Notes: generated from the sequence alone by a model not told the origin. A DNA stretch of 64,000 nucleotides from Hyphomicrobiales bacterium (GCA_900473805.1 UCMS01000006.1:605736-669735), one strand, 5' to 3'. Positions 8,504-17,657 are shown, counted from the stretch's first letter. Numbers and translations: made by a program.

Positions 8504-9651
8504 TGATCCCCCAGGGCAAAGCGCGCCTTCAAGAGGCATTCCTCATATTCGGCCTCTGCCTTCGAATCGAAGACGATGCCGCCGCCGACATTGAAAACGG
8601 CCCGTCCGCCGTTGAAAAGAGAGATCGTGCGGATCGCCACGGAAAAACGCATCGGCCCGGAAGGGTCGCACCATCCGATGGCGCCGCAATAGACATCGCG
8701 CGGGCCCGCTTCGAGCTCATGCAGGATGCGCATGGCCCACATCTTCGGCGCACCGGTCACCGAACCGCAGGGGAAAAGAGCCGCCATGATCTCAGGCAGG
8801 CCGGTTCCCGGCAGAAGCTTTGCCCGGACATAGCTCACCATCTGGTGGACCGTGGGATAGGTCTCGATGGCAAACAGCTTGGGAACGGAGAGCGTGCCGA
8901 CCTCGGATATGACGGAAACGTCGTTCCGCAGGAGATCCACGATCATGCGGTTTTCGGCCTGGGTCTTTTCGTCACCCAGCATCGCCTCGACAATCGCCTC
9001 GTCCTCTTCTGGGGACGCGCCCCGCGCTGCCGTGCCCTTCATCGGACGGGTCTCGATCCAGCCCTCTTCATCGACGGAAAAGAAGAGTTCGGGCGAGCGC
9101 GACAGGATGACGGGGCCGGCGCCGTAGTCGATCAGGGCGCCATAATGCACGGGCTGGCGGCCGACGAGCGACCAGAAGGCCGCGCAGGGATCGCCCTCCC
9201 ATTTTGCCTCAATGGGCATGGTGAGATTGGCCTGATAGCAATCGCCCTTGCGCAGATGGTGGTGCAGTCGGTCGAAACGATTGCGATAGGTGTCGAAGTT
9301 CCAGGCGGCGCGGGGATCGCTGAGCAGCGGCGCATTCGGAATGTTGGACGGCGCTTCCGCCAGCGGGTGGTCGTCCGCTGCCGGAGCAGAGAAAACACCC
9401 ATGGCGATGAGCGGTGTCTCGCGTCCATCCTCGATCAACGGCCGAAGCTTCGGCTCGAAAACGAAACCGGCTTCATAGGACAGATAACCGGCCACCCACT
9501 TGCCGGCCTTCCGGTGCGCTTCCAGCCGCGCAAGCGCAGGCTCCACCTCGTCTGCCGACCGGGCGACGACGAGCGTCTCCGGTTCGGCAAAAACGAGGCT
9601 CGTTCCCGCGCGGTCATCGCGGAAGAGCGCGTAAGGCGCGTGGTCACGCAT
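8488..9651 (-). CDS. pabB: Aminodeoxychorismate synthase component I
   Basis: 387 residues of the chorismate-binding fold. It joins ammonia to chorismate to form 4-amino-4-deoxychorismate. The R-P-M-K-G-T motif carries the Lys typical of PabB (anthranilate synthases have Ala here). The C-terminal P-C-G-S-V-T-G-A-P-K and Y-C-G-A-I-G-W signatures are intact. No glutaminase (PabA) domain is fused and none is in the window, so the partner must lie elsewhere. It sits 20 bases after pepF and overlaps pabC. Confidence 0.93.
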   Translation of the reverse strand: MRDHAPYALFRDDRAGTSLVFAEPETLVVARSADEVEPALARLEAHRKAGKWVAGYLSYEAGFVFEPKLRPLIEDGRETPLIAMGVFSAPAADDHPLAEAPSNIPNAPLLSDPRAAWNFDTYRNRFDRLHHHLRKGDCYQANLTMPIEAKWEGDPCAAFWSLVGRQPVHYGALIDYGAGPVILSRSPELFFSVDEEGWIETRPMKGTAARGASPEEDEAIVEAMLGDEKTQAENRMIVDLLRNDVSVISEVGTLSVPKLFAIETYPTVHQMVSYVRAKLLPGTGLPEIMAALFPCGSVTGAPKMWAMRILHELEAGPRDVYCGAIGWCDPSGPMRFSVAIRTISLFNGGRAVFNVGGGIVFDSKAEAEYEECLLKARFALGDQWISR

Positions 9652-9671
9652 GGGATGTCGGCTGCTCCGCT

Positions 9672-11522
9672 TCAGGCTGCCTTATCTAGCGCTTCCAACT
9701 CGTCGATCAGCCCCTCGATCATCGACAGACCCTTGGCCCAGAACGACGGATCGGTGGCATCGAGGCCGAACGGAGCGAGAAGCTCCGAATGGTGCTTGGT
9801 GCCGCCGGCCTTCAAGAGCTCGAAATACTTGTCCTGGAAGCCCTGATCGGCGTTCTGGTAGACGGCATAGAGCGAGTTCACCAGGCAGTCGCCGAAGGCA
9901 TAGGCATAGACATAGAAGGGTGAGTGGATGAAGTGGGGAATATAGGCCCACCAGGTCTCGTAGCCCTCGGAGATCTTGATCGCCGGTCCGAGGCTCTCCG
10001 ACTGGACCGAGAGCCAGAGTTCGCCGATCTGCTCTGCGGTCAGTTCGCCTTCCTTGCGAGCGGTGTGGATCTTGCGCTCGAACTGGTAGAAGGCGATCTG
10101 GCGCACGACCGTATTGATCATGTCCTCGACCTTCTGGGCGAGCATGGCCTTGCGCTCACGCTTGTCGGTCGTCTTGTCGAGAAGGGCGCGGAAGGTCAGC
10201 ATTTCGCCGAAGACGGATGCGGTTTCGGCGAGCGTCAGCGGGGTCTGGCACATCAGCGCGCCCTGGCCGCCGGCCAGCACCTGATGCACGCCATGGCCGA
10301 GTTCATGAGCGAGCGTCATGACATCGCGCGGCTTGCCGAGGTAATTGACCAGCACGTAAGGGTGGGCGGAGGGCACGGTCGGATGGGCGAAGGCGCCGGG
10401 TGCCTTGCCGGGGCGGGCCGGGGCATCGATCCAGCCCCCGTCGAAAAAGCGGCCGGCGATCTCGGCCATTTCCGGGGCAAAATCGCCATAGGCCGACAGC
10501 ACCATGTCCTTGGCTTCATCCCAGGAAATCAGGCGGTCAGGGGTTTCGGCCAGCGGTGCATTGCGGTCCCAGAAATTCATCTGTTCCATGCCGAGCCATT
10601 TCGCCTTCATCTTGTAATAGCGGTGCGAGAGGCGCGGATAGGCGTCGCGCACGGCTTCCGCCAGCGCATCGACCACTTCGCGTTCGACACGGTTGGCGAG
10701 ATGGCGGCTGTCGGCGATGTCCTCGAACCCGCGCCAGCGGTCGGAGATGTCCTTGTCCTTCGCCAGCGTGTTGGTCACCAGGGTGAAGATGCGGATGTTG
10801 TCCTTGAAGGTCTTCGACAAGGCTTCGGCGGCGAGCTTTCGCTTGGCGGGATCTGCATCCTGCAGAAGTGTCAGCGTCGGCTCGAGCGGCATCTCGTCCT
10901 CGCCGACCTTGAAGCGCAGGGCTGCGAGCGTCTCGTCGAACAGCCGGTTGAATGCGGCAGCACCCGTCTGGGATTTTTCGAGGAAAAGCTGCTCGATCCG
11001 GTCATCCAGCTGGAAGGGCTTGTCCTTGCGCAGATCGACGATCCAGGGGCGGAAGTGGGCAAGTGCGGGATCGCGGTCCATGGCGGCATCGACCGCGTCG
11101 TCGGGCAGACGGTTGAGTTCCAGCGGGAAGAAGAGCAGGCGCGACGACATATCCGTCAGCTTGGCCTGGATATCGCCGAAGAACTTGCCGTTCGCCGGAT
11201 TGGTCATGTCTGAATAATAGGTGAGACCCGCATAAGAAGCGATGCGACCGAGCAGGTCTTCCAGCGCGTCCATTTCGCGCAGCGCTTCAGCAAGCGAGTG
11301 ATCGCCCACGGTTTCGAGCGCGGCAGCGAGTTTGCCCTTCCATTTGGTCTCGAAAGCGAGCGCATCGGCGCCGGCTTTATCGACGGCAGACAGAAATTCA
11401 GCTGATGTCTGCCCCGGATAGAGATGGTCGAGGGTCCAGACAGGCAGATCGCCAAGCTGTCCTGATTGCCTTGCCTGAGCATCGGCAGCGCCGGCAAGAA
11501 CGGTGCTTCGTTCGATCTTCAT
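9672..11522 (-). CDS. pepF: M3 family oligoendopeptidase F
   Basis: 616 residues from the ATG at 11522, preceded by AAAGGA. The reading frame extends further upstream, but that part is not protein-like and is rejected. The zinc site is T-L-A-H-E-L-G-H-G-V-H-Q near residue 405, with the third ligand in T-L-A-E-T-A-S-V-F-G-E. This is a cytoplasmic metallopeptidase cutting short peptides (about 7-17 residues) in peptide recycling. First gene of a minus-strand group with pabB, pabC and yciI; no functional link to folate is obvious. Confidence 0.93.
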   Translation of the reverse strand: MKIERSTVLAGAADAQARQSGQLGDLPVWTLDHLYPGQTSAEFLSAVDKAGADALAFETKWKGKLAAALETVGDHSLAEALREMDALEDLLGRIASYAGLTYYSDMTNPANGKFFGDIQAKLTDMSSRLLFFPLELNRLPDDAVDAAMDRDPALAHFRPWIVDLRKDKPFQLDDRIEQLFLEKSQTGAAAFNRLFDETLAALRFKVGEDEMPLEPTLTLLQDADPAKRKLAAEALSKTFKDNIRIFTLVTNTLAKDKDISDRWRGFEDIADSRHLANRVEREVVDALAEAVRDAYPRLSHRYYKMKAKWLGMEQMNFWDRNAPLAETPDRLISWDEAKDMVLSAYGDFAPEMAEIAGRFFDGGWIDAPARPGKAPGAFAHPTVPSAHPYVLVNYLGKPRDVMTLAHELGHGVHQVLAGGQGALMCQTPLTLAETASVFGEMLTFRALLDKTTDKRERKAMLAQKVEDMINTVVRQIAFYQFERKIHTARKEGELTAEQIGELWLSVQSESLGPAIKISEGYETWWAYIPHFIHSPFYVYAYAFGDCLVNSLYAVYQNADQGFQDKYFELLKAGGTKHHSELLAPFGLDATDPSFWAKGLSMIEGLIDELEALDKAA

Positions 11523-11802
11523 AGTGATGTCCTTTCCTGTCTCTTGTCGGGGAGATGTAGTCAGTCCCGGCACAATCGGCAAGCGACGCAGCAGTCGCAT
11601 ATCCCCTGGCTCGATCCGCCTCGCGGAGCTTATGCGCAGGAATCCGGCGTCCCGCGTGATTTTGGTCGCCTGTGCCAATACAGGTTAAGAATCGTTAAAA
11701 TCCGAGGCTTTCTCCCAACAACATGTTCAGTCCTTTCTGGCAGGCTCCCCGTCGATAACCCAGGAGCGCAAAGCGCCGGTACTGACCTCGGGGAGCCGCA
11801 CG

Positions 11803-13344
11803 TTGACTGCACAAATCCTACTCATCGATGAAGATGCCGCCGAACGCCGCAGCATGAAGGCTGCAATCGAGGCGCACGGCCATGCCGTTCATGTCGCCGA
11901 TACGGCGCATACCGCGATCGACACCTTTCGACGCCTTCGTGAGCAGATTGGCGTCATCGTGGTCGACGCCTCGTCCCCCGAAGGTCTGCAATCCGGCCTT
12001 CTTGGCGTTCTTGCCGAAGTCAATCCGGGTGTCCCAGTGATTGTCGCGACGGCGGAAGGTGCCACAGAGACGGCGCTCGACGCGGTCCGATCCGGCGCTT
12101 TCGATTTTCTGGTCAAGCCTTTCGCCCCGGAACGGCTTTCAGGCGCGGTCGAGGCCGCGCTGAAGATCCATCGCAGCACCCTGCATGGACGCACGCCGCG
12201 CCGGGCCCGCAGCGGTGCAGTGAGTTTTGCCGATATCGTGGCGGCGAGCGCTGCCATGTCACGCGTCGTGGAACTCGGCCGACGCGCCGCGCAATCGACA
12301 ATTCCCGTGATGCTCGAGGGCGAAGCCGGCGTCGGCAAGGAATTGGTGGCCCGCGCCATCCATGCGGCGAGCGACCGATCTTCGCGCCCGTTCGTGACGG
12401 TCAATTGCCAGGCAATTTCGCCGGCTCAATTCGGCGACATCCTGTTCGGAGATAGCCTCCACGCCGGAACGGAGGGACCTGCCGCCGGCAAGTTCGCGGA
12501 GGCCGAAGGCGGCACGCTCTTCATTGAAGAGATCAGCGAACTGCCGGCCGCCGCCCAGGTGCGCCTGCTCGATGCAGTCCAGACGGGAGAGTTGACGCGC
12601 AACGGCCAGGGGCAATCCTCTAAAACCAATGTCCGGCTGGTCCTGGCCACCAACAAGGATCTGATCGAAGAGGTCAAATCCGGCCGCTTCCGCGAGGATC
12701 TCTATTACCGACTGAACGTGTTTCCGATCACGATTCCCGCTTTGCGCCGCCGCAAGGAGGATATCCCGCATTTGGTCCGCGCCTTCGTCGAGCGCTTTTC
12801 GCTGGAGCAGCGGCTGCCCCGCACGCTTCAGGTCGAATCCTCCGCAATCGCCTTGCTCACGGCATTTGACTGGCCCGGCAACACCCGCCAGCTGGAAAAC
12901 GCCATCTTCCGCGCCGTGGTCCTGGCGGAGGGCGGCAGCCTGACCGAAGGCGATTTTCCGCAGATTGCAGCACAGGTCAGCGGCCACCGCGCCGGAATGC
13001 ATGCGCGCGAAGCGACCGAGGTCAGGGACGAATCGAGTCCTGTCGCCAGGGTGCAGGCCGCGCTTGCCGAGCGCACGGCGACCTTTGCAAACCCACCTGC
13101 CCCCTCCCCGTCCACAACTTTCGGCACAACGACGACCGGCAATGTCATCATCAGCACGGACGAGGCCGGCAATGTCCGCAAGCTCGCCGAAATCGAGGAG
13201 GAGCTGATCCGCTTCGCGCTGAAATTCTACAGGGGCCAGATGAGCCAGGTGGCCCGCAAGCTCGGAATCGGCCGCTCGACGCTTTACCGCAAGCTCAAGG
13301 ACTATGGAATCGATCCCGACGACCCGCAAAAGGATGCCGCTTGA
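11803..13344 (+). CDS. NtrC-family response regulator lacking the GAFTGA loop
   Basis: 513 residues: receiver domain (about 1-120, phosphoacceptor D55 in V-V-D-A-S-S, K105 in L-V-K-P-F), AAA+ domain (about 140-390, Walker A G-E-A-G-V-G-K-E at 173-180) and a Fis-type helix-turn-helix at the end (Q-V-A-R-K-L-G-I-G-R-S-T-L-Y-R-K-L). The sigma54-contact loop that normally reads G-A-F-T-G-A is replaced around residues 216-229 by F-G-D-S-L-H-A-G-T-E-G. The Walker B D-E is E-E (F-I-E-E, about 240-243). It may therefore bind DNA and ATP without activating sigma54. No histidine kinase is adjacent; the divergent neighbour is pepF. Confidence 0.88.
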   Translation: MTAQILLIDEDAAERRSMKAAIEAHGHAVHVADTAHTAIDTFRRLREQIGVIVVDASSPEGLQSGLLGVLAEVNPGVPVIVATAEGATETALDAVRSGAFDFLVKPFAPERLSGAVEAALKIHRSTLHGRTPRRARSGAVSFADIVAASAAMSRVVELGRRAAQSTIPVMLEGEAGVGKELVARAIHAASDRSSRPFVTVNCQAISPAQFGDILFGDSLHAGTEGPAAGKFAEAEGGTLFIEEISELPAAAQVRLLDAVQTGELTRNGQGQSSKTNVRLVLATNKDLIEEVKSGRFREDLYYRLNVFPITIPALRRRKEDIPHLVRAFVERFSLEQRLPRTLQVESSAIALLTAFDWPGNTRQLENAIFRAVVLAEGGSLTEGDFPQIAAQVSGHRAGMHAREATEVRDESSPVARVQAALAERTATFANPPAPSPSTTFGTTTTGNVIISTDEAGNVRKLAEIEEELIRFALKFYRGQMSQVARKLGIGRSTLYRKLKDYGIDPDDPQKDAA

Positions 13345-13451
13345 TTTGGCGCAATCGGCCAATGTTAACCCTGGAGTAAGCTTAATCGCCTACCAAGAGC
13401 CTGACATGTGTTAGGCAGACGTTCACCATAACGGGACTGCTTGTGCGGATG

Positions 13452-13465
13452 TGGCAAATTTGCCA
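13452..13465. promoter_or_regulatory. Perfect palindrome upstream of the DUF882 gene
   Basis: TGGCAAATTTGCCA, a 14-base perfect palindrome about 37 bases before the DUF882 start. It could be an operator for a dimeric regulator. It is not a sigma54 promoter, since the GG-GC spacing is 7 rather than 10. Confidence 0.35.
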
Positions 13466-13501
13466 TGGTGTGACCGCATTTGACGTTCACCTTGAGTTGG
13501 C

Positions 13502-15385
13502 GTGGGACGTATTCTGACGGGGATAGCATTGCAGACATCGCAAGACATCAGCGCGCGCCGATGGCAGAACGGGCGCAAGGCCCAGGCCGCATGCGCAAAG
13601 ATTGCAGCGAGACTGGTCTGTTCGTTTATGGCCTTTCTCTTCGTCGGTGCCGCAACCGTGCTCGGCACGACGACGGCGGCACGCGCCGAAACACGCACCC
13701 TCAACATCGAATTCGTCCATACGGGTGAACGCGCCTCGATCACCTTCAAGCGCAATGGGCGCTATGACCCCAAGGGTCTGAAGCAGCTCAACTACATCCT
13801 GCGCGACTGGCGCCGCAACGAACCAACGAAGATGGACCCGCGCCTCTTCGACCTCGTCTGGGAAGTCTATCGTCGCGCCGGCGCCAAGGGTTATATCAAG
13901 GCCGTCTCCGGCTACCGCTCACCGCAGACCAATGCCATGCTGCGCTCGCGCTCCAAGGGCGTCGCGAAGGAAAGCCAGCATATGCGCGGCACCGCGATGG
14001 ACTTCTACATTCCTGGCGTGCCGCTGAAGACCCTGCGCGAACTGGGCGTGAAGCTACAGGCCGGTGGCGTCGGCTACTATCCGAATTCCGGTTCCCCGTT
14101 CGTGCATATGGACGTCGCAGGCGTCCGTGCCTGGCCGCGCATGAACCGTCAGGACCTCGTGCGTTTGTTCCCGGATGGAAAGACCGTGCATATTCCGTCG
14201 GACGGCAAGCCGCTGCCGGGCTATCAGCAGGCAATGGCCGAATACAAGCGCCGGCTTGAGGCCGGTGGCGCGATCATGATGGCGGACGACAAGCGTCCGA
14301 GCCGTCCGCGCAACTTCCTTGCCATGCTGTTTGGTGGTGGTGACGAAGATGAGGAAGAGGATATCCCGGCTCCGGCCGAGCGCCCCGCTCTCGCCGCGCA
14401 GCCCGAGCCCGCAGCACCGCCTCCGCCGCCGGTCGTCACAGCAACCGAGCCGGTCATGGTCGCCAACGCCCTGCCGGGCGTCGATTCCGCACCCGTTCCG
14501 CAGGCACGCCCCGCGCTCCGTCCGGCTGATGCCAGCCTTGCCGTGGCACTCTACCAGCCGCCGCGCAACGCCGCCGAAGACGCCCTCCAGCAGGTGGCAA
14601 ATGGTGTTCCCGTTCCGGCCAGCGCCCCGACCGGTGAATTTGCCGATCTCGCCAGCATGAAGGTGCCGGTCCCGACCCTGCTTGGACCGCGTCCGGACCA
14701 GGCGACCAATGATCCGGCCGTGATGACGGCGTCGATCGATCCCAACAGCGACGCCATGGTTCTCGCCAATGGCGCGACGGTTCCGGTTCCGACCGCACGC
14801 CCGGCCGTCGCCGAGGCCCTGCTCGCCAACGCCCAGGCCGAAGACGAAGCCGAAGTCGACGAAGTCGAGCAGGCCATCCTGTCGCCGGAAGCAGCCGAAG
14901 CTCTGGAAAGCAGCAATCAGGCAGAGATGGTTGCACCGATCCCGCCGCAACAGGCAACGGCAAGTGCCGCAGCGACAGCGCCAGTCGCAGCCGCGCCCGC
15001 AGTGGCAGCACCCGCCGCCAAGTCGGTGGAAGTCGCATCCCTGCCGCAGAAGCCGGCCGGGGAGCCGACATCGGACTTCGGCGACATGTTCGACACGCCC
15101 AAGGCCGGCGTTCCCGCCGCCGATGCGGCTCTGCCCGTCAAGGGCGGCCGTCCGGGTCAGGAAGAGGCCGAACGGGCACACATGGCCATGTATGGTGGCA
15201 CCAAGCTCACCAAGGGCATGATCGAGCAATGGGCTCTCAACCAGGGCAAGTTCGAAACGGTGATCAAACCGGGCAAGGCACCGCGCGTCGTGTCGCGCTC
15301 GCTGCTCGCCCCCACCACGACCGTCCCCGTCGGCTTCCGCCTGGATGCCACGACCGTCGACCCGAGCCGCTTTGGCACGCCCTGA
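13502..15385 (+). CDS. DUF882 (YcbK/peptidase M15-like) envelope protein with long Ala/Pro tail
   Basis: 627 residues from a GTG at 13502; a later start cannot be excluded. A hydrophobic export segment spans about 35-62 and ends A-A-R-A-E. The DUF882 domain follows (about 63-245). Its zinc D-Ala-D-Ala peptidase-like residues include S-G-Y-R-S-P-Q-T-N, Q-H-M-R-G-T-A-M-D-F-Y and F-V-H-M-D. DUF882 proteins are thought to act on or bind peptidoglycan. The remaining 380 residues are low complexity, rich in Ala, Pro and Glu, with repeated V-P-x-P-x-A-R-P and a conserved-looking end. The tail is probably periplasmic and disordered. Confidence 0.85.
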   Translation: MGRILTGIALQTSQDISARRWQNGRKAQAACAKIAARLVCSFMAFLFVGAATVLGTTTAARAETRTLNIEFVHTGERASITFKRNGRYDPKGLKQLNYILRDWRRNEPTKMDPRLFDLVWEVYRRAGAKGYIKAVSGYRSPQTNAMLRSRSKGVAKESQHMRGTAMDFYIPGVPLKTLRELGVKLQAGGVGYYPNSGSPFVHMDVAGVRAWPRMNRQDLVRLFPDGKTVHIPSDGKPLPGYQQAMAEYKRRLEAGGAIMMADDKRPSRPRNFLAMLFGGGDEDEEEDIPAPAERPALAAQPEPAAPPPPPVVTATEPVMVANALPGVDSAPVPQARPALRPADASLAVALYQPPRNAAEDALQQVANGVPVPASAPTGEFADLASMKVPVPTLLGPRPDQATNDPAVMTASIDPNSDAMVLANGATVPVPTARPAVAEALLANAQAEDEAEVDEVEQAILSPEAAEALESSNQAEMVAPIPPQQATASAAATAPVAAAPAVAAPAAKSVEVASLPQKPAGEPTSDFGDMFDTPKAGVPAADAALPVKGGRPGQEEAERAHMAMYGGTKLTKGMIEQWALNQGKFETVIKPGKAPRVVSRSLLAPTTTVPVGFRLDATTVDPSRFGTP

Positions 15386-15419
15386 TTGTCAGTCCATCTG
15401 AATTGCAGCCAAAAGAAAA

Positions 15420-15443
15420 CCCGCCGGATCGGCGGGTTTTTTT
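15420..15443. terminator. Bidirectional terminator between DUF882 gene and gapR
   Basis: CCCGCCG (15420-15426), loop GAT, CGGCGGG (15430-15436), then seven T; A-rich on the other side. It can serve both convergent genes. Confidence 0.85.
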
Positions 15444-15463
15444 GTCGGCGTTCTGAACGTCCT

Positions 15464-15730
15464 TCAGCCTTCCGGCGGGCTTTCGATCATACCCAGCGCA
15501 TGCAGATAGGTGTCGAGGATCAGGTCTTCTTCCATACGCTCCTGATCGTCCTTCTTGCGCAGCGCAATGACCTTTTTTAGGATCTTCGTGTCGAAGCCCA
15601 TGGACTTGGCTTCGCCATAGACGTCCTTGATGTCGTCGGCGATCGTCTTCTTTTCTTCTTCGAGGCGCTCGATACGCTCGACGAAAGCGCGGAGCTGGTC
15701 GCGAGCGACGCCGTGGGCGGCATCAGACAT
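15464..15730 (-). CDS. gapR: GapR-like nucleoid-associated protein (DUF2312)
   Basis: 88 residues from the ATG at 15730, with GGAG seven bases upstream; a TTG two codons earlier is less likely. The pattern [15 protein letters not shown], then [25 protein letters not shown] matches DUF2312. Its Caulobacter member GapR clamps overtwisted DNA ahead of replication and transcription forks and helps gyrase and topoisomerase IV. Highly charged, helical, tetramer-forming. It follows DUF1244 by 107 bases on the same strand. Confidence 0.9.
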   Translation of the reverse strand: MSDAAHGVARDQLRAFVERIERLEEEKKTIADDIKDVYGEAKSMGFDTKILKKVIALRKKDDQERMEEDLILDTYLHALGMIESPPEG

Positions 15731-15837
15731 GGGCAATCTCCTTCATGTCGGGGATGGCAGTTCGGGATGGAAATTCGTGGGCGATCACGTGCCGCGAACC
15801 GAAGCCCGCGTCAAGTCCCCAAAGCAGGCGCCGCGCG

Positions 15838-16143
15838 TCATTCCTTCGGACGGTTTGTCTCGAAGGCCCGCTGTTGTTCGGCGCTCGCCTCCCGTTGGTG
15901 CAAAGCTTTCCAGTCGTCATAGGGCATGCCGTAAACGATCTCGCGGCTCTCGTCCTTTGTCAGATCGAGACCCTTTTCCTTCGCCGCATCGAGATACCAG
16001 TTCGACAGGCAATTGCGGCAGAACCCGGCGAGGTTCATCAAGTCGATGTTCTGCACGTCGGCACGGTTGCGCAGATGGGAGACAAGGCGGCGAAACGCGG
16101 CAGCCTCCAGTTCGGTCTGTTGCTCCTTTGTGGGCAGGGACAT
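15838..16143 (-). CDS. DUF1244 domain protein
   Basis: 101 residues from the ATG at 16143, which has AAGGA seven bases upstream. An alternative ATG at 16158 overlaps the upstream stop as ATGA and would add five residues. The core A-A-A-F-R-R-L-V-S-H-L-R, then F-C-R-N-C-L-S-N-W-Y and I-V-Y-G-M-P-Y-D-D-W-K is the DUF1244 signature. The two Cys (C-x2-C) may bind metal. Function unknown. It is co-directional with an N-formylglutamate amidohydrolase gene and gapR. Confidence 0.88.
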   Translation of the reverse strand: MSLPTKEQQTELEAAAFRRLVSHLRNRADVQNIDLMNLAGFCRNCLSNWYLDAAKEKGLDLTKDESREIVYGMPYDDWKALHQREASAEQQRAFETNRPKE

Positions 16144-16154
16144 GGCGTCATCCT

Positions 16155-17024
16155 TCATGGCGTAATCGGCAGGTCCGGATAAGGGCCTGTGCGGGAAGCG
16201 TGGATGCGATATTCGTGCAGCATCGGGTCGGCATTGAGGCGAGCGAAGATCGGCGCCAGCCGTCCGGTCCAGGCCTCGACGCCCTCCTCGTGACCGATGA
16301 GGTCCTGCCGCACTTCGAGCAGCGCATGGGGGATACCTCTCATCATGCAGTGACGATACATCGTGTCGCCCTTGAGCGCTCCGTCATAGGGCTCGTTGTC
16401 GCCGACGAGAATGTCTCCCGCAGCTTCCAGCCCGTCGATGAGCGGACGGACGGCGCGGGCATCGGTGTCCCACAGAACGGCGGCATGCCATGGCCGGGGC
16501 ACGCCTTTCCAGGCCGGCGTGTAGGAGTGCAAGGAAAGAACCAGAGGCGCCTTGCCGGATGCTACCGCCACCTTTGCGATGACCTGCGACACAGCCTGGT
16601 GATATGGCCGATGATAGGTCTCGATCCGATGCTGCCATTCTTCCGCGCTGATCGGATGATTGCCGGGAATGATCGCACCGTCCGAGATGCGCATGATAAT
16701 GGTTGGATCGTCTTCGCCGCGATTCGGATCGATCAAAAGTCGGGAAAAGCGCGACAGCACGGCCGGCGCGTTCAATACGGCGGAAAGCCGTCTAGTCAGC
16801 GCTTCGATGCCGATGTCATAGGCGATGTGGCGTTCGAAAGCGCTGTCCGGCAAACCGAGGCGGCCATAGCGCTCTGGCACGATATTCGTGGCATGATCGG
16901 CGAGCAGCACCAAACCGCTGTCATGACGGCCGTCCAAAATTTCGAAAACGGGAAGATCGTTCATCAGTTCGAAGCCATCGTCTGCTAAGGCAGGCTTGAT
17001 CGCATGGGGGAATAGGGAGCGCAA
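16155..17024 (-). CDS. N-formylglutamate amidohydrolase family protein (copy 1)
   Basis: 289 residues if it starts at the TTG at 17024; an ATG at 16964 would give 269. Family features are L-L-A-D-H-A-T-N near residue 45, a D-I-G-I-E-A-L-T-R region, S-R-F-S-R-L-L-I-D-P-N-R, L-S-L-H-S-Y-T-P and a late L-L-E-V-R-Q-D. True HutG enzymes hydrolyse N-formylglutamate in histidine breakdown. No hut gene is nearby, so the substrate may be another N-formyl or N-acyl amino acid. A second, distinct member is at 51350-52225. Confidence 0.85.
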   Translation of the reverse strand: MRSLFPHAIKPALADDGFELMNDLPVFEILDGRHDSGLVLLADHATNIVPERYGRLGLPDSAFERHIAYDIGIEALTRRLSAVLNAPAVLSRFSRLLIDPNRGEDDPTIIMRISDGAIIPGNHPISAEEWQHRIETYHRPYHQAVSQVIAKVAVASGKAPLVLSLHSYTPAWKGVPRPWHAAVLWDTDARAVRPLIDGLEAAGDILVGDNEPYDGALKGDTMYRHCMMRGIPHALLEVRQDLIGHEEGVEAWTGRLAPIFARLNADPMLHEYRIHASRTGPYPDLPITP

Positions 17025-17150
17025 GCTTTCATGCCTGTCACGTTTGTGCCAAGATCGGACAACATGGTCCCGGGACTGGGTGAAGACTGGAAATATAATC
17101 GATTAGAGTTGCGTTGACATTCTCAGGTCAGCATCGCAAGAAGGCATCCC

Positions 17151-17657
17151 ATGCGCATTTTTGGAGTTCCGGCGGCAATCGTGGACAAGCAATTCACAGA
17201 GTTTTGCAATCGCGTTGCCGCGCGTTTTCTGAGGCCTCTCACGATCGCGGGTGCACTCCTTGCCCCGATGCTCGCCGCCGGCGCAGCCCATGCCGAATTC
17301 CGGGTCTGCAACGGCACGCAGAACCTCGTCGGTGTCGCCGTCGGTTACCGCGCGGAAGAGGGCTGGATTACCGAAGGCTGGTGGCAGGTTCCGGCCGGCA
17401 CCTGCGCCACCCTGATCGAAGGCGAACTCCAATCGCGCTACTATTATCTCTATGCTGAGGACGCTGCTCGAGGCGGACGCTGGGCTGGTGACATCAACAT
17501 GTGTGTCGCCGAAAACGAGTTCAAGATCGTTGGCGTGAAGGACTGCTTCGCACGCGGCTACCAGCAGATGGGATTCAAGGAATACGACACCGGACGACAA
17601 GGCAGCTGGATGGTCCAGCTCTCCGACACGTCGGGCACCCAGGAAAGCCAGAACTGA
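17151..17657 (+). CDS. Exported DUF1036 protein
   Basis: 168 residues with a hydrophobic N-terminal export signal (L-R-P-L-T-I-A-G-A-L-L-A-P-M-L-A-A-G then A-A-H-A-E). The mature DUF1036 part has F-R-V-C-N-G-T-Q, W-W-Q-V-P-A-G-T-C, Y-Y-Y-L-Y-A-E-D and conserved Cys that could form disulfides. DUF1036 is a periplasmic family of unknown function, abundant in Rhizobiales. It overlaps the start of pyk by one base, so they form one transcript. Whether this reflects a shared role is unknown. Confidence 0.88.
   Translation: MRIFGVPAAIVDKQFTEFCNRVAARFLRPLTIAGALLAPMLAAGAAHAEFRVCNGTQNLVGVAVGYRAEEGWITEGWWQVPAGTCATLIEGELQSRYYYLYAEDAARGGRWAGDINMCVAENEFKIVGVKDCFARGYQQMGFKEYDTGRQGSWMVQLSDTSGTQESQN

Noticed and set aside
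8503..9846. A 447-codon plus-strand frame across pabB
   Set aside because: Shadow; the pabB frame holds all active-site motifs.
9924..11213. A 429-codon plus-strand frame inside pepF
   Set aside because: pepF has catalytic motifs and a ribosome site; the antisense frame has no recognisable domain.
11685..11698. TTAA-N6-TTAA, a possible CtrA box before the NtrC-like gene
   Set aside because: CtrA sites have seven bases between the half-sites; no second site is nearby.
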